A stretch of DNA of 64,000 bases, taken from positions 4,176,520-4,240,519 of the forward strand of contig NC_048562.1 of assembly GCF_902806685.2 (NCBI RefSeq), in the 5' to 3' direction. This DNA comes from Maniola hyperantus (lineage: Eukaryota > Arthropoda > Insecta > Lepidoptera > Nymphalidae). The notes below the pieces were generated by a model that did no database searches, had not been told where the DNA came from, and saw only the letters and a list, made by a program, of their open reading frames with translations. Shown here piece by piece: positions 10,901 through 25,900 of this stretch; the stretch's first letter is position 1, and each line of letters opens with the position of its first letter. Position numbers and translations under genes: made by a program.

Positions 10901-13900
10901 CCCCACTTGATATAGTTATCTTACTTCGAATATTGAAAATACTAATTTCGACTGTTAGGCGGTATGAAGTTCGCCGGGTCAGCTATAATAAAAAAATCTT
11001 ACCTGTACAGTTTTGAGTTGCACGCCGCGCGTCACCTTGACCTCTTCCACCGTCTCCTCCGGCCGTCTCCTCTCCACTTTGATCTGTGGCACTTCGTTCA
11101 CCTCCTCCACGATTATCTTCGAAGTAGGTACCGGGCATTTCTCCACCTAAACATACAATTACGATTTCATTTTTGGAGTGAAACTCAAAAATTTTCGGGA
11201 CGCCGATTCTGAAATTTTTTACAAAAAAAATAAAAACCGACTTCGTTACATAAACACTAAAAATTGAAAAATAATTTAATTTATTACCGAGTATATTATG
11301 TATACAAGAGTTAATATAGTTCCATAATAATACTTTTTGGTGCCGGTGCCAATTAGCTTTAGCTGCGCGAATCGTCTAGACTTCATATTTTTATGGGACT
11401 CCACAATGGCACCTCATTGGCACCGACCCCAAAAAATATTATTATGGAACTATATTAACTCTTGTATACATAATATTCTCGGTAATAAATTAAATTATTT
11501 TTCAATTTTTAGTGTTTATGTAACGAAGTCGGTTTTTATTTTTTTTGTAAAAATTTTTTATTTCACAATTTTTAGTGGCCCCATGGAATTATGCTATGAC
11601 TGGTTAAAAATCTACTGTTTACTAAGCTATTACACTGATCGCGAGCAATTTACTCTTATCCGTTGAGGAGTTCCAGTATCTATCTTCGAAGATGTTCATC
11701 AGATCTTCACCAAATTGAAATGGGACCAACTTTAAAGTATACCCTTTCAAACAAAAAAAGAATTTTCAAAATCGGTCCAGGCGTTTTTGAGTAATCGGGG
11801 AACATACATAAAAAATAAAAATAAAAAGACTCCTCCTTTTTTTGAAGTCGGTTAAAAATGACGTTAATTTTCATATCCAAGATGGCATATTGTGGTTAAA
11901 GAATTAAATAATTATAATTTTTATTTTAATCTTTTAGTTTTTACTCTACTTAGGCGTTTCGCTGCGCGGCGCGGCCAGTGTCTCGAGGTGCACTGGTTCT
12001 GCGTCCGGCGCGGACACGCGACAGAGCCGGCATGCACCACGCCCGCCCGAACTCTGCCGTGCAATCTTACCTCTTTGGGCGGTCTAGCCGGCTTGGGCGT
12101 TTCGCTGGGCGGCGCGGCCAGTGTCTCGAGGTACACGGGCTCGGCGCGGGGCGCGGACACGGCGACCGCGCTGGAGCCGAACGCGTCCGCTCGCCGCCTG
12201 CGACCAGAGTCGGCACGCCCGCCCGAACTCTGGCCGTGCAATAAAAAAGGATCCTTTCAAACAAAAAAAAAATGTTTTCATTACATAAAATCTTATTTAA
12301 TATCCATATAGAACACGCAAACAAAATGTATGGAGCCTGGCTTACCTAGCAGTCCGCCATTTTTCATTTTTTCCAAAATAGCATGTATCAATCAATCAAT
12401 AGCTGGCATCAATACAAACAACTATTGTTTCAAACTCAAACTCAAATTATTATTTATTGAGAATTGGCAAAATTTTACGCTTCCTCATTGTCATAAATTT
12501 TTATTTGTAAGATGATACGAGACTAAATCATCAACATTTCTGAGATATGAGCTACCAAAGTTGTACTGGTGGCTAGACTGTTGTACTGATGACGCCACCA
12601 GTACAACCTTGATAGCTTATTATCTCTGAAACGTGACATATTGGAAGGTTTTGTCTAGCACAATACTAGTTTGTATTGATGGCAGCTAAACATTGCTTAA
12701 TATGGGTTGTATGTGTGGTCGCTATTTTGGAAAAAAAAGTAAAATGGTGGACTACTAGGCAGCCCACAATTTCAGAGTCCTTTTATTTAACCTGTAGTCA
12801 GATTTAACCCAAACTATAGCCAAAATGAACCTATCCTATAGTCAACTTATAGTAAAATTTAACCTAACCTATAAATTTATTTAACCTAACTTATAGTTAA
12901 ATTTAACCAACTTTATAACCTTAACTACCTTTTTTACCTTAACTTAATATAATATAATCTAAGTATAGTCTACACATTCGCCTAATTTTTATCTTTCAAA
13001 TGTCAATAATGAATTCCAAATGTCCAAATTTTGATTAAACAAGTACACAATCGCACTAATTAAATTTAAAAATTAAATATAAAAACCAGCCAAGTACGAG
13101 TCACACTCACGCACCGAGGGTTCCGTATTACAGTCGTAATTTTTCGACATTTTGCACGATAAATCAAAAACTGTTATGCATAAAAATAACTAAAAACCTG
13201 TTTTAGAATGTACAGGTAAAGCCCTTTCAAATGATACCCCACTTGGTATCGTTATCTAACTTTGAAAATTGAAAATTTTAATAAAGGTTCATGAACACAT
13301 TTTGATTGTTTTTCCTTTGATGTAACCACAAATTCACGGTTTTCGAATTTATTCCTTTACTTGCGCTATAAGACCTACCTACCTACCAAATTTCATGATT
13401 CTAGGTCAACGGGAAGTACCTTATAAGTTTTCTTGATAGACACGATGGACAGACACACAGACAAGAAAGTGATTCTATAAGGGTTTCTTTTCTCCTTTTG
13501 AGGTACGGAATCCTAAAATTGTAAAATACCTTAGTTTTAGTTTAGTTTAGTTTTTTTAAAAAGAATATTAGCCATGTTAAATGACTAATATTCCCCTTTC
13601 CTCTCCAACTAAGCGTCAAGCTTGTGCTAGGTGTTAGGTACGACAATAGTGCAACGGGCGGGGTTTGAACGTCGACCTTTCAGTTTTCAGTCCACTCCTT
13701 TACCCATTGAGCTATTGAGGCTCTAAACCTAAGTATCCACTAGTACCTTAGTATCCACGTCCTTGACTAATTCCTCTAACAGATCATCAGTTATTGCGAT
13801 CTTCTTATCATCCGTTAACGCCTTCAAGTCGGTCCCAGATAGTATGCTCTCCACTTGAGCTTCCGTGAGTCCGGTGAAGTTCTCTGTTAATAGATCTTCT

Positions 13901-16900
13901 CCGCTTGTATCCAGGCTTCCACTGTTGTCCATCTGGAATACAAGTCTTAATTACAAACCAAAAAGTAAAATATAAGTAAGGTTCCAGAGAAATGAACTGA
14001 ACTGAGTTGTTAAATAAATAAATAAAAAATAAAAATTAATAAAACAAATAAATAAAAAATAAAAAGTAACTGAATCTGAAACCAAAACTTAGGTTACACT
14101 AGACTATAGTTGGGTTACACTAGACTATAGTTAGGTTACACTAAGCAATAGTTAGATTACACTATAGGCTTTAGGTTACACTTTTCCCAGAAGGTTATAG
14201 TTAGGTTACACTAGGCTATAGTTATTAGTTAGGTTACACTAAGCTATAGTTAGATTACACTATAGTCTATAGGCTATAGTCAGGTTACACTAGGTTATAG
14301 TTAGGTTACACTAAGCTATAATTAGATTACACTTTAGGCTATAGTTAGGTTACCCTGGGCTATATAGTTGGGTTACACTACACTATAGTCAGATTACACT
14401 ATAGGCTATAGTTAGGTTACCCTGGGCTATAGTTAGGTTACACTATTGGCTATAGTTAGGTTACCCTGGGCTATATATTTAGGTTACACTAGGTTATAGT
14501 TACATTGGTTACATTAGGCAATAGTTAGGTTACCTCAGGATTAATGTCCCCATACAGGTCTCCGAGGGTGAACTCGCTAGTGGTGAAGGTGTCCAGAGCT
14601 CCGGACGGCGGGCCGGACGTCAGCTCGACGGATATGGGCGTGTCCAGTGCGATGGGGAACTGGTTGTCTGCTGGTCTGTCGATGTAAGGTGGCGAGGGCG
14701 GCGGCGTTTTTGGTCGGAAGTGTAACCTGGTATAATACAGTTTATATTAGGGACTATAGGGGAGTCACACGTCAGCATCATGGTGCTGTGGCGGTTGTCA
14801 CAACTGCAACTAGATGGCGCTATTCAATCGATAACATTTCATGATGTAGTCCCGAACAAATGTACCGCCGAAAACACTCGCACTAACGGAGTTTTCTGCA
14901 ATCCTCGTAGTACCTCAGTACCCTTATTATAAAAAGTGACAAACGTGATTGAGGGACAAACCAACACGCGGACCGATTCGCGGGCATCAGCTAGTCTGGA
15001 CTATAAAGAAGTATCAGGCAGTAGTGGGCAGCAGTGGCGTGCAGCTGATAGAGGCATAAACGCACTGCTTACCCTTATTGTAATAAATCAATGCTTATTT
15101 TTCATTAAAACCTACCGGAAAATAAGTTCATACCTAAATGCATACCCTGGCTTGAAATCCTGTGCACGCCACTGGTGGGCAGTCATTTTTAAATCTTTTA
15201 GTATTTGTTGATATAAAAATACACATTGAAATATATATATATAATATATATATAAATTTCAAATCTCTAACTATTACGGTTCACGAGATACAGCCCACTG
15301 ACAGACATACGGGTAAACGGACGGACGGACAGCTAAGACTTATTACTAGGGTCCCGTTGGCACCTTTCGAATACAGAACCCTAAAAAGCGCGATACCTGA
15401 CACATTTTTGGATGACTCAAAGTCAAAGTCAAAATAGGTAATAAATTACTCTTTTTGATAGTCAGATGTTGGATTTATAAGATATAGTGGTGATAATTAT
15501 TACGCACACAACTTAAAACTAAAGCTACGAGGGTTCCAAACGCGCCCCGGTCTGTCATAAATTATTATTACTCACCATTTCTTATTAACTTCATTGATAA
15601 ACTCCTCAAACTGCCTCTCCACGGGTTGCAAGCTCTCGTCGGAGTCATAACTGCTGTCACTGCACTCACTCCAGGACCTCTTCCTCATCACCCTCTCCAG
15701 GTTCCCTCTTACCACACTGTCTATAGTCCGTACTCTGTCACTATCACTAACACTAGCCAACGCACTATCACTACCCGGTAACACATTATCAACGTCCATT
15801 TCTATTTTAACATCCGTACTGTCCAAATTGACATCATCAGCATCGACGTCGAGTTTGATATCATCAACGTCAAGTTTGATATCATCAACGTCAACTTTGA
15901 CGTCGTCAACGTCGATTTTGACGTCGTTGACGTCGAATTTGAGGTCGAGGTCGAGCCTGAGGTCGTCGGCGGCTGTATTGACAGGGTCGGTCCACAGGTG
16001 GGGGTTCTTGGCGAGGTGTTTTCGGAAAGCGTGCCGCCAGGGGTATTTCCCGCCCGTGTGGTAATCTCTCGTCATCTCCTTCGGTGTCCGGTGTGGTTTT
16101 GTTTCTAGTTCAACCTGGGGGACAAAATGAAATTTTATTTTTTTATTATCCATACTTCCATAATAATATTATAAATGCTAAAGCGTGTCTGTCTGTCTAT
16201 CTGTCTGTCTGTCTGCCTGTCTGCTAGCCTTTCTCAGCCCAACCGTTTAACCGATTTTGACGAAAATTGGTACAGATATAGCTTGCATCCCGGGGAAGGA
16301 CATAGGCTACTTTTTATCCCGGAAAACCAGGGAGTTCCCACAGGATTTTTAAAAACCTAAATCTACGCGAACGAAGTCGCGGGCATCATCTAGTAATGCA
16401 TAAAAATAAATAAAAATCTGTTTAGAATGTACAGGTACAGTCCTTTCATATGATACCCCACTTGGTGTATTAATCTTGCTTTGAAAGTTGAAAATACTAA
16501 TTATTATTTGCCATGAACGCATTTTATTTATTTTTTGGGATGTAACCACAGATTCACGGTTTCCGGATTTTTTTCCCCTTACGTGTGCTATAACCTACCT
16601 GCCAAATTTCGTGATTCTAGATCAACGGGAAGAAGCCTTTAGGTTGCTTGACAGACACAACAAAGTGATCCTACAAGGGTTCCGTTTTTCCTTTTCAGTT
16701 ATGGAACCCTAAAATTGGAAGTGGGTCACAAATCACTGGAATATACCATCTCTCCCAAAACTACTCACTTGTCATGATACATACCTCTTCATCCCGTCGC
16801 GCTCTGTCCAGTGAACTGTTCGCATGTCTGAAGGGGAGGTTGGACCATAGGTCGTCGAGAGGGGTCGCTATTCGATCCAGAATCACCCTGCCTCCCCGAC

Positions 16901-19900
16901 CTAGTCTTCTTCGAGCGAATCCTATGCATCGAGGGTAGGGGTGGTTGATTGATGTTAGTGTGAACCTGTAGGCAGAAAAAAATGATTAAAAAAACCCGGC
17001 CAAGTGCGAGTCGGACTCGCGCACTAAGGGTTCCGTACCATTATGTATTATGATGTATTATTATGACACACAGACACACATGCATATGTGAATCACCTAC
17101 TAGGTATTTTTACTAGTTAATTGACATTTATTACATAATATTATATTGTAAAGCTTGCTTAAATTATTTGGTCTCTTTAAACGTACTGTTATAAATTTAT
17201 AATTAATAACTATTTAAGTAATCTAAATATATAAAAGGAAAAGGTGACTGACTGACTGACTGATCTATCAACGCACAGCTCAAACTACTGGACGGATCGG
17301 GCTGAAATTTGGCATGCAGATAGCTATTATGACGTAGGCATCCGCTAAGAAAGGATTTTTGAAAATTCAACCCCTAAGGGGGTGAAATAGAGGTTCGAAA
17401 TTTTTGTAGTCCACGCGGACGAAGTCGCGGGCATAAGCTAGTTATCTATAAAAACGGCAAAAAAATCACGTTTATTGTATCTGGGCGCGAACCCAGAATA
17501 CGTAGGTTCGAATTCTGCCGGTTCACATTTTTTGATATGTATTTAAAATTATTTGGAAATGTGTATACTTGCAATAGGTAAAAAAAATGTCAACATTACC
17601 TTGTCCTCTCGTCCATTTCGTGTTCAAACATTCCGTTCTTAGAAGGGTTCTCCGGGTCCACGGGTTCGCCGTACAGTGTCGACGTGGGCTGGAACAATAA
17701 ACTATCATTAACACACTTTTGTATAATATGTGTATGGTTATGTGCGTATTTAGTAATAATAAGGTATTGGACTGTATAAGTCCCGCAAATTGCTATTACG
17801 CTAGAACCATGTCTCATTAACAAAGCATACTGTACATCCTTATACTCGGCAAGCTTGTGGTTTCAGTACACGCAAAGGGCTTACAATGCGCTGCGAGTCC
17901 AATATAATGATGCGTTCAGGATTTTGTTGCGGCAACCTCGGTTCTGTAGTGCATCAGGTTTGTTTGCTGAGGCGCGGACAGATGGCTTTGATGCCATCTG
18001 GCGCAAGAAAACAGCCTCACTATTATCCAGAGTCCGAGGAAGCAGCAACAGAGTCCTGCGCATGATAGCGGACAAAATGGATAGTCCTCTGATGGGGAAA
18101 CTCGTGCAAAGGACTAAATCCCTTTTGGTTATTAAATATTAAGTACTAACATAGTGATTAAGTAATTTGTTACTAACTCTTTAGTGTTTAAGTATTAACA
18201 TAGTTATTAAGTATTTATTGTTACTAACACTTATGGACCTTTTGTTGTCCGATTAAATAAATAAATGAAATGAAATTAACATCGAAATGACGTAATTTAG
18301 TCGGTTAAAAAAATGCACAATTGCTAAGTATTTAGTAGTGTCTGTCTGTATGTCTCGTATACTCACCAGCTCGTAAAAACAGCCAGGTTTCCGTCGGAAG
18401 GCGAAGGGGCCGTCATCCGGCGGCGCCGCTTCTTCTTCTGACGACGTACACACGCCTGAATCTGAAATATTGTAAATATAAAATAAATATCTTTCCGTCT
18501 CTACTCGATTTTACTTACTCTAAAGATCCACTTGTTTTTTTTTTGCTAGGAAATGCTTTTACGCATCCTCCCCGGACCACGTTTCTTCTGGGGAGGTATG
18601 TGGGACTACTCTAAAGGTCCACTGCACCAAACTGTTTTGCATTTAGTTAAGTTAAATTTTGTGATGCTGCTGACAGGCCGCAATTACACCTGTAAATTTT
18701 ACTCACGTAAGTAGCTGACGTGATTAACTTACGACAAATTTACTAATGTAAACATTCTTATAAGAACTTACAATGGTAATTTTCTTGTAAATAACCTACG
18801 CAAGCTAGTTACGTGAGTAAATCTTACAGGTGTAATTCTTTAAGCTGTGAACGAAAAAGTTTAGAAGGCGCGTTTCTTACGATTTCCATTCGGAAATAGG
18901 GGACACAAACTTTTTTTAAAATTTGTAGACTATCGATTGGCTGCAATCAGATTTGCTGGCAAGTGATGAGCGCACTTGCGTAGAAGATGCCTATTCACTC
19001 TCGACTTGAAGATGCCCATATTAAAATTGTAGGGAAAACTGATGCCGAAAGGGTGTTCCATATCTTAGCGGTTCGAATTAGAAACGAGGAGGCAAATCGC
19101 TTCGTATGTGTTCGTGGAATTACGACTATGTACGGGTGCAGACCTTGGCCTTACAGTATGATAGTAGAAAGATGAAGGAGTAACTAGGTCAAAAAGTTCT
19201 TGGGCACACTCTAATATGTTTCTTCAACCACAGGCTTGTGATTGGTTCGTACTGTGTGTCATGTGACATTGACCGCTGCCGTGATTGACCAACTCAAAGT
19301 GGTAGTTACAGAGCTTCAATCGAAGTGAAGACACGTGCGGTAGAGTATGAAGCGCACCACGGTAGAGAATTCGTTAAGCAATAATGGAGGGTAGTGAATA
19401 TTTCTATGCTTTGTCGTTCACTGCTTTTGAGTAGTTTATTCCAGGGTAGAAAAAGATATAGAAAATTTAACTTAAACTTTAACAGGATGGTGTAAATGGA
19501 TCTAAGTGCATGCAAGTTAACCAATAGTGTAATAGACCCTAAAAGGCTTTTACAAGCCCCCTTTCTGTTGAACCAACCTCTTTGCTTAACCTCTTTACGT
19601 TCGAATCGATAACAAATGCTAGATTTTCAAATAACAATAGCATAAGATAACAAATATTTGTTGGTGAACATCACAAAAACAGAACAAAGGATTCTGTAGT
19701 CTGTCAGACGACCGACATAGCGGCGTAACCAGTTTATAGCGGATTCTACCCCCCTCTTTGTTTGCTTACAACACTTGGGACCGAATTAAATACAGTGCGA
19801 CAAGGCTATCTTGGCGCGTAGCGAAAATCGGAACTAACGTTGCTGTCATGTGTCACCTTTATTCTTGTTTGAATAGTCTAAGCCTTTGTTCTCCAACAGC

Positions 19901-22900
19901 ACCCCCCTGTCGATGTGCCAAGTGCCAAGAGTACTGTACCTTGGTCCTAATCCGCGATTACACTTGTAAGTTTAACTCACATAAGTAAATTTTTCAACTT
20001 ATCTAAGTTGTCAGTCTATACTATACACTTCTTATAAGTGTTTATATTGGTAAATTAGTCGTAAGTTAATCACGAAAGCTACTTACGTAAGTAAATTTAT
20101 AGGTGTAATCTACGTAGCACTCTTTTTAAAAATCCCATGTTTTTGGCGTTAACTCAAAAACAACTTTTTGGAGTTAGCCGCTTTTTAGAAAAAGGTCGGC
20201 ACATTGTTATAAAGTGACATATCTGTGATCTTATGCTAAAGCACTTGGTAAAGCCATGTACATATTTTTTGTCTTTTCAGGGTTCCGTACCTCAAAAGGA
20301 AACTATAGGGCATTTCGTTGTCTGTCTATCTGTCGTGTCTGTCAAAACAAGTGAATCAAAACCTATACGGTACTTTCCTTTGACCTACAATCATGAAATT
20401 TAGCATGTAGCACTGTCTTATAGCACAAGTAAAGGAAAAATCGGAAAACCGTGAACTTGTGGTTACAGCACAAAAAAATAAAAAAGTGTTATTTTTCGTA
20501 CGATGGTACGGAACCCCTCGCGTGCGAGTCCGACTCGCGCTTGACTGGTTTTTGGGTGACACTGACCTCTGTGAGGGTGTGCAGTGGGTTGGTGGTGGCG
20601 GTGCTTCCGTCTCTTGTACGGACGCTTCTCGCGCTGCAAAACAAAACGCATAACAACCACGGGCGAACACTGCGGGACTTATACAACGTTAGTTTTAGTA
20701 TACGCAAAACCTAAAAATGGTTTGTTCAGAATCAGTAACAGAATCGATTGCGATCATTTTTAGTACGGGCTATATTTTGACCAAAAAATACTTTAAAATC
20801 CTGCAAGTTTGAACACCTAGTTGAATGACCGCATGCACCAGCTGATTCGACTCGCGCGAGCGGGAGCGCGCACGATCGACGCTAGCCGTCCCGTTCTGTC
20901 ACAGCCGCTCCCTTGGGGTGACCATGTTTTTGCGGGAGAACGACTCCATACAAAAAGCTTATAACTTCGTAAGTATTCATTAAATATTCTTGAAATTTTG
21001 TATATTTATTCTTTATGTAAAATTATTCCACACGTGTTTCGGTTTTAGCGTATACTAAAACTAACGTTATATACTACGGATTATTTCAAGTGGAACTTCT
21101 TTATCCGCGTAGCAATGAAGCGAGAAATATTTTAATGTGTCGTGTTGTGTCGTGACGCGTCAGAAGCATAGCAGCAGCAGAAGCAAGCCAGCTTTCCTTT
21201 TATATTTTTAGAAAGGAAAGGTTGACTGACTGACTGACTGACCTATCAACGCATAGCTCAAACTATTGGACGGATCGGGCTGAAATTTAGCATGCAAATC
21301 GCTATTATGACGTAGGCATCCGCTAAGAAAGGATTTGAAAGGAAAAATCCGTAAAAGGAAAAAAGGGTTCGAAACATGTGTATTCCACGCGGACGAAGTC
21401 GCATACGCAAGTATTAGAGAGAGATACATTATAATGCACTGGCATGTCGTGACGCCTTATGTCGCGTCTCTCTCTAACCATCCTTAATGTATGAAACCGA
21501 TATGTTTCCTACACATCACGACACAACACGACACGCTAGTACATTTCCGGCTTCACTATGCTGCTATTTTATGAAAATTATCATAATCGGTATAGGTGAC
21601 GGATATGACGTCATCTGAGCTGGTGGTAGTTTAGTTTTACATCTACCAGTACTCCGAATACTATTAGCATGTCGGTGACGCGAGCTTGGAGTTTTTACCC
21701 AACCTTAAGAAGTTTTCACTTAGAAAGTAGTTTTTTTGTACATTTTTACTCTAAATGCCTGATAGTAAATGCTTAGTAACAATTGACGCACAGAAAAAAT
21801 AAAATAAAAACTTAAGATCTAAATGATATTACCACTTCAAAGAGAACTTGAAAATCATTTTTTCAATACCCATCGCTGAAATTGTAATAGTTGTTTCCTG
21901 AAGCGAAATGGTTTTGTCATTGTATGTAATGTATGTAATGTAAAAAAAATATTACAGTCAAAAATGGCAAATTTACAATAGAGAAAAACAAAACTCGAAT
22001 GAGACCTCGAACTAATAGTAATACCGCGTGGATGCAGGCTAGTTTATGCCGTATCACTGCGCGCGAGAACTTACTTTGCTCTAAACTTTTTCACTTTATC
22101 GGCAGCGCGTTTCGAATGGATGTACCTACCTACTGTTCTCGTTATGTCTAGTGAATTACTATTGTTTCTCATACTTTCGAGTTGACGATTTTTTGGTTAA
22201 TAATTATTTCAAAACAAAAACATTTTTATTTTTTAAGTTTAACTCGATGTTTCGATAGTCCCTACTACTGAGGGAAAATCTTTCTGTCGCGGGAAAACAA
22301 CCACTACAATTTCAGCTTGTAGGTTTACCGGTACGGATCTAGACGCATGAGCGACACTTGTAGGGATATACTCACACACACGTAGACTAATTACCGTCAG
22401 AAGGATTTGTGTATATGTGTATGATCGACTTATTAGGGTTCCGTACCTCAATAGGAAAAAAGGGACCCTTATAGGATCACTATGTTGTCTGTCTGTCTGT
22501 CCGTCGTGTCTGTCAAGAAAACCTATAAGGTACTTCCCGTTGACCTGGAATCATGAAATTTGGTCGTTAGGTAGGTCTTATAGCACAAGTAAAGGAATAA
22601 ATCCGAAAACCATGAATTTGTGGTTACATCATAAAAAAAATTAAAATGAGTTTTTTTTAAATCGAACCTGGGGCTTCCCACTTATTAAGAAAGACCAGCG
22701 AGCGCCACCACAGCGCCAGCGTAGTCATCAAACTATACGAAGACGCGGTAACCAATGCACAAGACGTGTGACAGCCAGGGCCCATTGAGACATTTATGGT
22801 CATGTGTTCAAGGTCATGCCTTTAGTTCCGTACCGAAACCCATAATTTTATGATTAAAGAAAAAGAAAATTGAAACCACCATTACCAATAGGGGTTGTAC

Positions 22901-25900
22901 CTAAGATATACCTTAAATCTAGTATTTCTCACCTGTCGGGGCTGGTCGACGGGGGTGGGGGGAGCCCTCGGTGGGTAGTGCTGCACGGTGTAGTCTCGGC
23001 GGAAGCTCGCCGACGTTAGCGGCACGGCTGTGTACTGGGGGCTGTTGACAAAACTTTACGTTTTTAATGGTTTCTCTCAAAATGTATGGGTTTTCTGATA
23101 TATCTATAGTCCGCGACAGGTTCAGATGGTTATCAGGGTATGAGGCGGCGGGATGCCCCACACGCCCGTTAGCGCGGGGGCTGTGCGGTTGTGCGGGGTG
23201 TTCCGTCTTGCCATCTTGATCTGTCGCGTACTATACCACGTTTTGTTCGTTGATGATAGTAAGTATTTCTCTACATCACTTTATCTTCTTCACGAGATCT
23301 TCACACAAGTGTCAACAACAACTGTAGAAAGGCAACAACAAAACATTTCGTATTTGTGTATTTGGATGCCCCTACAGGTTTGTGTCCGACAAAGGATATG
23401 AATTTGTGCTAATATTATAGCTTCTCTCTCTGTCCTACAAGATAAGACGTATGCAGGTGCTATCGAAGGGGCGCATCACCAAAGGTGTATTTCTCGGACC
23501 ACGTGACGGCTTGATAACAAAAATTGTTAATCTCAAAGCAACTTTCAGATGCTCGCAGAGGTTTGGGGGATGACATAAGCACATAGTCCAAGAGATCGCC
23601 ATCGAAACCTTTTAACTATTGTGACCTTATAATGTAACGAAATAAAGAAAAACATCTCTTACCGAGGTGGTGGGTCAGGTAGCAGTTGACTAGCGAAGTC
23701 CCCAGCCACATATCGCCTCTCTGACAGTAAAGCTGTTAGCTTGACCAGCTCCCGCTTCGCCCTTTCCCTCCTCGCCACCAGTTCCAACAGGGACAGCGCT
23801 CGAGCGAGATCTCTTCTCAGTTTGAGCATCTTCTCGTACGAGCTTTCGTCGTTTTTCCTGTAACAGAGATTTATAAGCTAGTTATGGCAATGTAAGCTCT
23901 TTTTTAATTTATAGAATAGCGGTTGGCTGCCATCAGACCTGCTGGCAAGTAATGTTGCCGCCTAAGATGGAGCGCGCTTGCCTAGAAGATACCTATCAAT
24001 TTTTGACTTAAAGCTACCTTATATATATTCGAATTAGATTTGGCGTCACTAATTGAACTTTGCATAAATAAGTATATTTCAAAATCACACAATCAGCATT
24101 TTCCAAAATCTAAATAACGACAAAGGAAAGGTATTCAATATTGCATTAGAACTATTACAAAGGGATTAAAGTATTGAATTTAAAATAATAGAAAAATTTA
24201 TTATATATTCAGGTTCACTTAAAACTATTGAAAGACTTTTAGCAAATGCAGCCAAAATTTAACTCAAATGAAGAATTTCAAAATAAATTAGGATATTGCA
24301 ATATAGATGACGCCTACGACTTCGTGCTAGAAGTCTGTTACCTTTTCATGGTTAACAGTAGTTTGAGCTGTGCGTTGATAGATCATCACTTTTTAGGGTT
24401 CCGTACCTCAAAAGGAAAAACGGAACCCTTATAGGATCACTTTGTTGTCTGTCTGTCTGTCGGTCTGTCAAGAAACCTACAGGGTACTTCCCGTTGACCT
24501 AGAATCATGAAATTTGGTAGGTAGGTGGGTCTTATAGCTGGTATTAGGGGAAAAATCTAAAAACCATAAATTTGTGGTTACATCACACAAAAAAAAATTA
24601 AATTGTGGTCATAAACTAATAATTAGTATTTTCAATTTTCGTATTAAGATAACTATATCAAGTGGGGGTATCATATGAAATGGCTTCACCTGTGCACTTT
24701 AAAACAGATTTTTAATTATTTTTATGCATCATAGTTTCTGAATTATCATGCAAAATATCGAAAAAATAAGACTGCGGTACGGAATCCTCATTGCGCGAGC
24801 CTGACTCGCACTTGGCCGGTTTTTCCTTTTAGAAATAGCTATTCCATACACTGAATTGAACAGGCTCTAACCTGTTTTTCCTGGTCTGCATCTTCTCCGT
24901 CCGCCGCCGAAACGCCAGGTATGGGTTGTTAGACGACTGCCCCGGCCGGCTCTCCGTCTTCACCGACAGTATCAGCGGGTGTTGCTGCAATAGGACATTC
25001 CTATTATTGTGCCCAGCGGCGGGCAGTCCAACAGGGCTTCTCTATCATAAGAGAGGACAAAAAACGTTGCCTTACTACTACTATACATTATAATGGTCCG
25101 CGACAGGTCGAGATGGTAGCAGTGGGGATCTCAGCTATGCTAGTGACGTCTAGCCCTCAAGGGGAGAGAGTGAGCATAAGGGACAAGGAGGAGACAAAAA
25201 AATTGTAGGGAGTCAAGAAGGCGCCCCGGGAAAACGCCAAGAGCAAGTACCAAACGGGCGCCCTCCCGCGATTCAGCCCAAGAGGTCGAGATGGCAACCG
25301 GAGAGGGAACGCCTCGCACAGCCCCCGCGCTAACCCGGTGCGGGCGAGCGCGGGTGACGTGCGGGTGTGCAGGGTCCCCCCCCCCCGCTTCATACCCTGA
25401 TTGCGATCTCGACCTGTCGCGGACTATAGGTCTAAAAAATCTGGTGTTGGATGTGCTATTACCAAAAAAGTCACGGGCACGGGCCCTCTAAGTTTCTTGC
25501 TGGTTCTTCTCGGTAAGCAGGGCATTTAGAACCAGTGGTAGATTCAGTTGACAACGCAAAAGCACTTGTTAAAAGTTTAATTGAATTCAATCTATTCCTA
25601 CTAATGAACAAACTACCCTCATCGTTGATTTTGTTTCCCTCAATATGAAAGCCCAACACCAGCTCTAATGATATTACGTCCCTGGTGCGGTCAGTTGACT
25701 ACCTCGAAGTCTAGTGGCTATAAGGTCCCGGGTTCGAGAACCGGGCTGGGCCGGGAAATACTGAATAAAAGCTCGGAGTTGAATAGTTGGCGGTGTTACA
25801 CCCTCGTACCTCGAAAAGCACGCAAAGCTCTTAGTCCAACGCCTGATTTCTCTCTGGTCGTGTCGGATTGCTGTCCCATCGGACTATGAGAGTCAGAGAA

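Noticed and set aside
14089..14533. Regular repeats that could suggest a CRISPR-like array
   Set aside because: Units are contiguous and imperfect without unique spacers, inside a eukaryotic intron; a minisatellite.
18987..19175. Short ORF reading KTDAERVFHILAVRIRNEEA
   Set aside because: Lies in a dispersed SINE-like block and has no gene context.
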